From Rutpela maculata (Eukaryota; Arthropoda; Insecta; Coleoptera; Cerambycidae), in contig OW386293.2 in assembly GCA_936432065.2 (NCBI GenBank), positions 21,712,234 through 21,776,233 on the forward strand: a DNA stretch of 64,000 nt, read 5' to 3'. The position numbers and the translations under genes were made by a program. Positions within the stretch are counted from its first letter, which is position 1; each line of letters starts with the position of its first letter. The notes under the pieces are model-generated. The model did not search any database. It saw only the letters and a list, made by a program, of their open reading frames with translations, and had not been told where the DNA came from. Below, in pieces: positions 55,400 to 64,000 of the stretch.

Positions 55400-57196
55400 C
55401 TCCAGTCACATTAGAATCAGTCTGCTAAAAAAATCCAAGTGAGCTGAAATTTTGAATACAACTTTATTTTGACTTTACAAATAATGTCTCAAAAGTCCCC
55501 ATCGATATCGCGCTTGCGTCTTCAGCTATTCAAGGTCAAAGGTCAAGGAAATCAGTTTTTCGCAAATATCCTGCTTCCTATGGGTCGTATGACTTTTTTC
55601 GGCTAGTTCAAAAATGCAGATTAGGATATTCTCTACAAAAAATGTTATATACATATTTTACGAATAACCAACCATTTTCACGCTTTTCACGCTATATGTT
55701 AGAGAAATAATGAGCAGCGGTGTATCTGTTTCCATGCTACCTCAGAGGTAGGGTGTAAAGTGCGTTTTTTTACATTGTTTGCCCAGTAGGCATAATCCAC
55801 GTTTTTCCTTGTTTTAATTACCTTCTATAGCTCTTCCTCGTCCTCGTTCTCGTCCTCTCCCTCCCCCTCCACTTGTTCCTCTTCGTCATCTTCTATTTCT
55901 TCGTTAACTTCTTCCTCATCATTTTCTTTTGTAATTTGTATTATTTTCTGTGAAGAAATCAGTCAATCAATCATTCTTCATCTTGAATACTTTCTATTGA
56001 GTCTTCGATAGCACTATCGACATGAGTGACCGTGACAGTTGCCACAAAGTATTGAACAAGAGAGCCCAACTTTTCTGCACTCGCAATTTGTGTTACATCC
56101 TTTAATGTAATTGCAAAATATGGTGTTTAGAAGTACATCTAGCGCAGGTGACGATAGTGTCTTAGTGGGCTCCAAAATATGATTATTGATCGTCCACCCC
56201 CACTGTTCAGGATTCAAATCATTACCGAGCCAATTCTATATCTGATCATAAACTCGACTCAGATGTTAGTGAGCGGCTGCGGCAGTAGGTGGAAGTAAAG
56301 ACAATTTCAAAGCGGTGCGGGGTTGAATCTGGTAGACTTCGCGAATGTCATGTATCGATAGTTGTTAATGGATACTTCTGATTTAGGAACTCCATACATT
56401 ACCAGAAGAATGCGTACTCCATTTTGTAAAATAGTTTCTACTAGACAATTGGCTTGCTTAAAAACTTCTGATGATTGCTGCAAGTCTGGGCATTTTTCGA
56501 ACATTGTAAGAACTTTGATTTTTCCTTTGCTAACGAGTGCAGATGTTGTGCCGCACCCAGTGATGGCATGTAGAAATAATAGATGATTTTTATAAATTAG
56601 GAAACTTATCTGTACTAGAAGAAGAGTATATCTTTGATTCTATTTTTCCTCTACCCGGTTTGAGGAAGAAAACTTGTAAAGAAGCACGTTCTATTAGGAG
56701 AATTCAGAGATATACATCTTCTCCAACGATAGTTGTGATGTTCTATAGTGATTTTTCAAGCGCCCCGCCTCTCCTTCCGCGCCGTGTCTAGAATATTGCA
56801 TATCCTCTCTAGTAGCTACATTTTTAATTAGTCACGAATTTTTGTTGCTTGGAAAATAATGGTTCAGATATTGAATATATATAAAGAGTTGTGAACCTTG
56901 CAGCAAAACTTAACAGTGTTTGTTACTTACTGAATTGTTAGTTGTACACAAAAAAGCTATATAACGTTTTTTGTAGAGAATTTCCTAGTCTTTATTTTTT
57001 GTAATAACCAAAAAAGGAAGCGAGATATTTGAGAAAAACTTATTTCTGTGCTCTTTGACGTTGAATAACTGAAGACGCAAGCGCACTATCGATGAGGACT
57101 TTTCAGACGTTGCTTCTAAGAATAAAGTATGCAAAATTTCAGCTCACTTGGAATTTTTTGGCAGATGCGGCTTTTTCCCGCCTAATGTGACTGGAG
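55400..57196. mobile_element. 1.8-kb TIR element carrying the cysteine-tailed gene
   Basis: TA-flanked (55398-55399, 57197-57198). Ends CTCCAGTCACATTAG and exact complement. The inverted arms are long: at least 200 bp on each side can be aligned (GCTTGCGTCTTCAG, CCAAGTGAGCTGAAATTT, TTCTCTACAAAAAA and their complements), with diverged stretches between. Between the arms lies the minus-strand relic of an uncharacterised gene and nothing that resembles a known transposase. Either the gene is cargo or it is itself part of the mobility machinery. The TIR shares AGTCAxATTAG with the foldback at 57849. Confidence 0.7.
56014..56745 (-). pseudogene. Cysteine-tailed uncharacterised protein, copy 2 (inside TIR element)
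   Basis: Minus-strand reading across frameshifts gives, in order, IVGED near 56718-56732, then VFFLKPGRGKIESKIYSSSS and an HAITGCGTTSA-like segment (56551-56570; relatives HAxTGCDTTSA). Next come KGKIKVLTMFEKCPDLQQSS (56450-56530), FAKSTRFNP, NPEQWGWTINNHILEPTKTL (from 56217) and a cysteine array NCECRKVGLSCSILCGNC with a final C. The frame has at least two stops and one cysteine replaced by Tyr. The acidic GEDxDLL-type motif of relatives recalls acidic sites of PIN/FEN nucleases, but that is conjecture. I recognise the family as an uncharacterised multi-copy protein, not by name. Confidence 0.6.
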
Positions 57197-57198
57197 TA

Positions 57199-57846
57199 TA
57201 AGTGAATTTTAAACTCGGAAAACAAAGGTAGAGAATTATAATTAATGAATAAATCCTACTCCAACATTCCAGAACTTCTCAAACAATTTTATTAAAATCC
57301 CTTTTTATTTTTTTTTCCAAAACTATAGGCTTTAGACTCCATAAAAAAATTTTGTCTGGTTGTTAGGCCTTTCCCTGACAAGGCTTTCATTACCCCATGG
57401 AGTGCAAGGAGTTTGACTTCAGAATCGTAATTGAGGACATCCATAGATCAGGAATCCATGAGATGGACATCCCGGAAAGTGGGAGGAAGTCCGTCATCTT
57501 GATTTTTGTGTCAAACCGGATGTGCGGTCTATTTACGAAACCACTGGTCCGATTTTAATTTTGTTTTTTCTTCGACTGCAAATTTTACGTAGAATTATAA
57601 TTTTTTTTGTGCTTCTTAAAATAGCGGAGTAAGAATTGAAATAAAGAAAAAGAAAAATTGACAAGCAATATTTTTTTAATCACAACCGTCCGTCCACCTT
57701 ATTCCTTGTAATTTTTTAAAAATATTTCTCTAATATAAGATGTAGTCCAACATTTTAGATATAAACCGTGTTTCGCTCTGAAAACTGTTTTTTGTGCTAT
57801 TGTCTTCATTTTCTTTTTAAATACTTGGAAAAGAGTCCGTATATAT
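57199..57846. other. Spacer without a recognised gene
   Basis: No frame, repeat pair or RNA structure I can support. A GC-richer stretch at 57360-57540 has no matching family. Confidence 0.35.
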
Positions 57847-57848
57847 TA

Positions 57849-60800
57849 GTGGAGTAAAATTAGAACTGATAAATTCGCAACGTGAATTGTCTGGTCAGGG
57901 CGGTTTTTTTAATTTAACGTGTTCACTGGGTCAACTATAGTTCACACTTCAGTTTTGCAGTTTCTGCGAGGTCGGTGTATTGTTTATTTAAACAATTTAA
58001 TTTTTCAGACCGTGTCTTTCATCGGTTATCTTTGAATATCTCGAAATCTATAAGTCCTATGGAAAATAACAAAGAGAAGGAAAATATTCGTTATGAGTCG
58101 TGGAACAAAAGTACATAAACTACAATTCTTTCCAATTGTTATTATTATTTAAAAAAAAATTGTTTATTGCAAAATTATGCGTTAATAAACGAATTGCTGT
58201 TATTTCAAAAATAAAGGATAATTTTCAATGAATTTTTGAAAAAATATAGCACTTACAAAGTACAATCACCGCTTAAAATTTCAAATCTAAATGATTATTA
58301 GAACGGGTCAAATATACAATTGTTGCTACAACTTTGCGCCCTTGTGAAATCTTGCCATCAAATCCGAGAAATGTGTACGATGGCTCAAATTGTAGCTTTT
58401 TATAAGTACTTTAAGATTACGAAGGAAAAAATTTTTTTTTCAAAATTTAAACCGTTTTTATTGCATTTGTTTATAATTTTCGAAATTTTAATAATAAATA
58501 AATTCAAATAACTCTATGGTTTTTTTTTATGAAATCAATATCGGTAAACGATTTATGAAAATAGATTAAATAAGCCATCTTTCAAAAAAAAAATTAATGC
58601 TCTGCTTGCATTTGGAGCTGAGATACGTTGGTTTTTGCATTTCGATCACTTATAAATAAACAAATTGATATTTCATCTTAAAATTCGGGCTGATTATTTT
58701 CCAGTGCTTATATTTTTGTCCCAGCTAGTTGAAAATAATTTAGAACTACATTTTTCAAAATTGCATCTAATAAAACGTCTTTGAAATCAGATCATAATTC
58801 GCGGTTGACAGGTAATATTTCCCTCTCCCATTTATCGTATTTCGCAAACTAGGTAACTAAGACAACTAACGCAATATCTCCCTCGAGTTTCACCTTACCG
58901 AGATATATATTTTTAATTAATCGTCTCTTTTCGCAAATTTTGATTATTTCATTTAATTTAACGTGAAATAATTTGCTTAATTTTTTTTTTGAAATTGCAG
59001 TGAATTTTTAATTTCTTTATTTTTGTTTTATTGGAATGTTCTTTCTTTTCAATGTGATTCTTATAGAGTACAATTACCATTTAAAATTTCAGATCAAAAT
59101 ATTTATTAAAACGACTAAAAAAGCAATTGTGGGTATGAAAGTGAGAATGATTATCTGTTTGATAGTGGTGCGAGTGATGATACAGATTCTACACGGAGTG
59201 AGGATAATAATTATTATGAAAATTCACGTAAAAGACAAAATTGCTAAGATAATTTTGTAATTCATTAAAAATATCTTATTTTTAATATAGTTTTTAGAAT
59301 TAATACTTACAATGTTAAGTCAAACTAATTATAGAAAATATAATTTTTAAAGACACAAAGATAAATAAAATAAATGCATCTATGGTTAATTGAGCACAAA
59401 AATGATCTATAGAAAAAAACTAATTAATTTCTGTTGCGAGTTATTGTTTGGAGTCAAATTAAGGATAAAAAAAAGGTAATTTAAGGATTCTTCTGCTGCA
59501 GAAATTGTACTGTTTTAGTTTATTTTCGATGTAATAACATGCAATGAGAAGTTTTGGATTACATCTTGTTGCTTCATATGAAATTTAAATAATTAATGTG
59601 GCAGCATTAAAGTCTTTCTATTTTCGGTACTAGTAATCACATCACAAAAAATAAAAATCGAAATCGCTTGCAATAAAATTTAGAATAAAAGTAGACTTAT
59701 GAAACAACATTCAAAATGATTAAAAATGGCCCTTTTTGTATAATTTAAGAATTGTAATTTAATATTGCATACATTCTATTCACTCCGTGTAAAATCTGTA
59801 TCATCACTCGCACCACATCAAACAGATAATCATTCTCACTTTCATACCCACAATTGCTTTTTTTAGCCGTTTTAATAAATATTTTGATCTAAAATTTTAA
59901 ATGGTGATTGTACTCTATAAGAATCACATTCTTCTTAAATTTGATTGAAAATCCATTATTTTTAAGAACAATCATTGGTTTAAAAACGTCTAATTTTGCT
60001 ATATTTAATTTTTTTAAATAATAATAAGATTTGGAATAAATTTTAGTTTATGTACTTTTGTTGTAAAACGTTTTCTTTTGCTGATTTCCATAGGACCTAT
60101 AGATTTCGAAATATTCAAAGAAAACTAATGGAAAACACGGTATATAAATTAAATTGTAATTGCTCTTTTTTTTATAAAGAAAAGCTAAACAAACAATATT
60201 TAAAAGAAAGAACATTCCAATAAAACAAAAATAAAGAAATTAAAAATTCACTGCAATTTCAAAAAAAAAATTTAACAAATTATTTCACGTTAAATTAAAT
60301 GAAAGAATCAAAATTTGCGAAAAGAGAAGATTAATTAAAAATATATATCTCGGTAAGGTGAAAATCGAGAGAGATATTGCGTTAGTTGTCTTAGTTACCT
60401 AGTTTGCGAAATACGATGAGTGGGAGAGGGAAATATTACCTGTCAACCGCGAATTATGATATGATTTCAAAGACATTTTATTAGATGCAATTTTGAAAAA
60501 TGTAGTTCTAAATTATTTTCAACTAGCTGGGACACGGGGGAATAATCAGTCCGAATTTCAAGATGAAATATCAATTTGTTTATTTATAAGTGATCGAAAC
60601 GCAAAAACCAACGTATCTCAGCTCCAAAAGCAGGCAGAGCATTAAATTTTTTTTTGAAAGATGGCTTATTTAATCTACTTTCATAAATCTTTACCGATTT
60701 TGATTTCATAAAAAAACCAGAGAGCTATTTTAATTTGTTTATTACTAAAATTTCGAAAATTATAAACAAATGAAATAAAAACGGTTTAAATTTTGAAACA

Positions 60801-61366
60801 AAAAATTTTCCCTTCGTGATCTTAAAGTACTTACAATAAGCTACAATTTGAGCCATCGTACACATTTCTCGGATTTGATGGCAGGATTTCACAAGGGTGC
60901 AAATTGTTAGCAACAATTGTATATTTGACCCGTTTTAATAATTATTTAGATTTGAAATTTTAAGCGGTGATTGTACTTTGTAAGAGCTTTACTTTTCCAA
61001 AATTTCATTGAAAATTGTCCTTTATTTTTGAAATAACAGCAAATCGTTTAAAAACGCATAATTTTGCAATGTTCAATTTTTTTTAAATAATAATAACAAT
61101 TGGAAAGAATTATAGTTTATGTACTTTTGTTCCACAACATTTTCCTTCTCTTTGTTGTTTTCCATAGGACTTATAGATTTCGAGATATTCAAAGAAAACC
61201 GATGAAAAACACGGTCTGAAAAATTAAATTGTTTAAATAAACAATACGCCGACCTCGCAGAAACTGCAAAACTGAATTGTGAACTATAGTTGACCCACTG
61301 AATATGTTAAAACAAAAAAACCGCCGTGACCAGACAATTCACATTAAAATCCTAATTTGACTCCAC
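57849..61366. mobile_element. 3.5-kb giant foldback element
   Basis: TA-flanked (57847-57848, 61367-61368). Ends GTGGAGTAAAATTAG and the complement of GTGGAGTCAAATTAG. The left arm runs to about 59205 and the right starts about 59785. Matches include GTGAATTGTCTGGTCAGG, GTTTCTGCGAGGTCGG, CTGACCCGTTC-type text and TATCTCCCTCGAG variants. The right arm is longer because a segment (61010-61235) is repeated in diverged form at 59935-60160. The 580-bp centre contains another TIR-like word, GGAGTCAAATTAAGG, at about 59454. It would form one of the longest hairpins in the window. Confidence 0.8.
59100..59262 (+). pseudogene. Acidic coding remnant mirrored in the foldback arms
   Basis: In one plus frame the inner end of the left arm reads CGYESENDYLFDSGASDD, TDSTRSEDNNYYENS, RKRQNC then stop. 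Such acidic, Ser/Asp-rich stretches are typical of transposase N-termini. The same segment, inverted, is at about 59783-59880. There is no longer coding frame around either copy, so the parent gene cannot be named. Confidence 0.4.
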
Positions 61367-61369
61367 TAT

Positions 61370-62678
61370 ATGTTTTTGAAATCTCTCAATTCTAATATAA
61401 TAGTAATTTGGAGATTTTGACAGTTTACAGCTGCCAACCAGCTGTCAAGTCAGCATTAACAATTCAAAAACTTGAAATAATCTATAAAAATAATCTTAAG
61501 AAATGTTGCTATATTTTTCTGGTTGCTGCCTTTAAATTTGGCGCCAGATTAAAAATTTATACAGTTGACAGATGTCAAAACAGTGTCAAATTGCCATTAA
61601 TTATTGAAAACTTGAAATAATTTTATAATTATATGGTTGTGAGGTCGCTGAATTCAAATTTTAATTAAGGTTGGCAATTATGTGTAGCTCTGACAATATA
61701 ATATAGTATACTTAATATTATAATGTTCAAAATGGCCGTCGCCCCAAGAAGGCGGATTATCATTTTCTTTTTTACAACCCCCTTGGTGTGTGTATCAAAA
61801 GACAGGGCTTGATAAATAAAAAACAAATATGTGTCAAAACTTAAAAATTCAAAATGGCGGCGTCAACATGGCGGATAGTTTTTATCAATTATCATCGGAT
61901 TCGACTGAAAATCGATATCTGTGGGTTATCAAGGTTGCAGATTTAATTCAATTTGCTGGCGTCAAAATGGCGGATAAGTTCTGTCTGAGTCGTATAAAAA
62001 GTGATATCTGGGGATTTTTGAGGTCGCGGAATATAAATCTGTAGTCGAATTCTTTGCATAAATGTTGAAAATGCCAAAATTCTCTTCTTAAATAAAAGAC
62101 TAAAAAGTATAAAAAAATAAACTAATAGTTTAAAGAACTAAAAAACACGCTTTTATAAATATAGTCCTGTCAATGAATGGTTTCTAGAGGGAAATGCTGA
62201 GATCGCAGGGGGGGGGGGGGGGAGAAGATCCCGGTTTTTGTTTTTTCGCTCATATCTCGAAAACGGTTAGCCCTAATCAAAAAGTGACTATATGCAAAAT
62301 TAAAGCTGACTAAATTGTCTACAATAATGCTTCTATTAATTTTTTTCGTATCTGTTATGGTTCAGAAATGAATTGTATATAAATTGACTGTATTCTAACT
62401 TTATTATAAATTGAAAATAAATTTTAATAGTCATCGTAGCAAAAAATTTCTTGTACAGATATCTGTTTTACAGCAGACTGAACTCAAATATCGAATAAAA
62501 AATGTCTTTGCGTCTGTAAGTGTGTGTGTGCGTATATTTGTATGTGTGCGTGTATACCGTTTCTTGTAAATACGATAACTTCTGTTAGACTTAAAATATT
62601 TCATGTGATTTTCAGGCTTCTATCTTAAAAACTCGGCTACTGACATAAATGCCAAATATGACTCTCCCGTGTTTATAT
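61370..62678. other. Repeat-rich spacer with AAAATGGCGG motifs
   Basis: Two diverged 140-bp units (about 61420 and 61560) share CAATTCAAAAACTTGAAATA-type ends. From 61640 to 62045 AAAATGGC(G/C)G occurs four times, with TTTTGAGGTCGCGGAATA near 62018. These are the same words as the tandem units inside 23546-24852. A run of 13 G at 62210-62222 and a GTGTGTGTGCG tract near 62520 follow. No gene. Confidence 0.5.
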
Positions 62679-62679
62679 A

Positions 62680-64000
62680 CAGTGTGTCCCAGGATAGATG
62701 TAACGGACCAAAAATTTTGGAATTTTGGAATGGTATTTGGGTATTGAGTCCTGCTTGTTGTAAAACTAAAGTGTACCAAAAATGACTTGATTTGGTGTTC
62801 TACAGGGTGTTTTATAAGCAAAGTTGCAAAAATCACCACTAATAAAGTAGGTACTTTTTTTTTCAAAATATGAAAAAATTGAAGTCCTTAAAACTGTTTC
62901 GAATATGATCTAACGGTATGGAGTTTACGGCATTTGTAATTCTCTGCTTCAATACTGCTACATCGTTAGGAAGTGGTTCAACTGCTTGAGGCGACCCCAT
63001 AAAAAGAAATCCAATATTGATAGGTCTGGGGATCTCGCCGGCCACTTGATCGGTCTATTCCTGGCAATCCAATTTTCTCCAAAATTCAAATTCAACCAAC
63101 GATTAACCATTTCTGTGGAGTGGCCAGGGCAACCATCATGTTGAAAATGAACTAAAGGCATATCTCTCTTAAAATATTTAAATGTTCTTCAGAAAATCTT
63201 TCAAGAAGCTGTAAATAAGTGTGCTGGTTTAACCTTCCCTCAATGAAATAAGGTCCAATAACTCCAACGTGATAAGAAACGGCACACCACACATTCACTT
63301 TTTTATAATATTGTCTTCTACAATGAATTCTAAAATCTGGATTCAGTAGCCCAAAACCGACAATTCTTAGATGAAACAACACCATTGGTTGTGAATGTGG
63401 ATTCATCTGAGAAAATTATGAAATGATGAAAAAATCTCTCTTTCATGATTTTTTCTCCAATGGTAAACAAAAATCCAACCTACGGCCGTCATCTCCCTCT
63501 TCAAGCGTATGTTTATAATTTGGTTTATATGCCCTAATTTTCTTTGCCTTGTAAATTCTTTGGAGTCAGACTTGCTAATATTAATAAGAGCTGATCTCTC
63601 TCTTAGTGGCATCCTAGGATTTTCTATAACAGAGGCATGAGCTATAATAGCCCCAACATTGTGTTCATCATATGCTTTTATTTTTCTTTTCATGTTAAGA
63701 ACACTACCAGTAGCGAGAAACCTTTTAATTATTCTCATAGCCTGAGTACGTGACAAAGCAGTGTTTGGAAATTTCAAATTAAATTGGCTTACCACTTCTC
63801 TTAGCGAGTTTTCACCGCCAATTCCGTGGCATTGCACAATATAAATTTTTTCGCGCACTATGAATACCATTTTCACTTAATTTTTTTATGCTTGGTTCGT
63901 TAATTTGAAATAGAAATTAAGGATAATATTGACTACGTTTGACAGATATGTCAATAATAAATGATAAATGTGTATCCACTGCTTTTCTCATAGCCTACTT
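62680..64000 (-). mobile_element. Second DD41D mariner-type element, right end outside window
   Basis: The 3' end (TA at 62678-62679, then CAGTGTGTCCCAGGATAGAT) is present. The matching 5' TIR is not found before 64000, so the element runs off the edge. It holds a decayed minus-strand transposase related to that at 4176. Confidence 0.7.
62863..63876 (-). pseudogene. DD41D mariner-type transposase, multiple frameshifts
   Basis: Start ATG near 63876 or 63870. The N-terminal frame (63876-63403) holds the first helix region (ENSLREVVSQFNLKFPNTAL) and a second HTH (TGSVLNMKRK...MPLRERSALINISKSD). After a frameshift, FSDESTFTTNG (near 63405) carries the first Asp, followed by VNVWCAVSYHVGVIGPYFIE. 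In another frame FQHDGCPGHST has the second Asp and ARSPDLSILDFFLWGRLKQL the third, again 41 residues later. The last frame (63045-62863) has the C-terminal tail. All three acids survive in three different frames, so it is dead but retains full length. Related to, but clearly a different family from, the element at 3521 (different TIR). Confidence 0.75.

Noticed and set aside
62210..62222. Run of 13 G as a possible structural element
   Set aside because: A homopolymer of this length is a common simple repeat and a frequent sequencing-error site; no further G-tracts are close enough to suggest a quadruplex system.

Overview
The window is insect nuclear DNA, most likely from a beetle or another species with a transposon-rich genome. 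It is AT-rich, uses arthropod-type transposon families throughout, and contains piggyBac, Tc1/mariner, an env-bearing gypsy-type (errantivirus) element, non-LTR fragments and tRNA-derived SINEs. I see no convincing host gene. Almost everything that can be named is a mobile element or the wreck of one, often nested. The species call is inference; no gene here identifies it.

Layout. 0-8.5 kb: head-to-head non-LTR fragments, a tRNA-derived SINE, a TA-flanked Tc1/mariner element (3521-6042) with about 465-bp inverted repeats and a nearly intact DD41D transposase, a small MITE, and a reversed non-LTR RT fragment. 8.7-15.7 kb: an LTR retrotransposon with 1.32-kb LTRs, PBS, PPT and a CTTT target duplication but no coding capacity (LARD-like). 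15.9-28.3 kb: a degraded THAP-domain fragment, then one old IS630/Tc1-type transposase gene scattered in pieces at 18.0, 21.8, 25.2 and 28.2 kb because other DNA inserted into it. The last insertion is a TTAA-flanked piggyBac element (25799-28214) with an intron-containing, frameshifted transposase.

28.3-44.8 kb: degraded non-LTR ORF2 copies and a dense series of palindromic (foldback) elements: 30.7-31.8, 32.5-33.0, 34.0-38.3 (a tandem 1.24-kb duplication interrupted by the 36196-37398 foldback), 38291-39203, 39592-39805 (TTA-flanked, Harbinger-like) and 42959-44763. 45.0-53.3 kb: a minus-strand errantivirus-type endogenous retrovirus with 363-bp LTRs that read as identical, TATA target duplication, serine-tRNA-type PBS, gag, pol and env. 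Despite its apparent youth its reading frames carry several stops and frameshifts.

53.3-64 kb: two degraded copies of a cysteine-tailed protein family that I recognise only as a multi-copy uncharacterised insect protein. One lies inside a TA-flanked 1.8-kb element with long inverted repeats (55400-57196). Then come a 3.5-kb foldback (57849-61366) with mirror-image coding remnants, a block of AAAATGGCGG-type repeats, and the 3' part of a second DD41D mariner-type element running off the right edge. The 1.8-kb TIR element with its uncharacterised gene and the set of giant hairpins are the best candidates for something undescribed.
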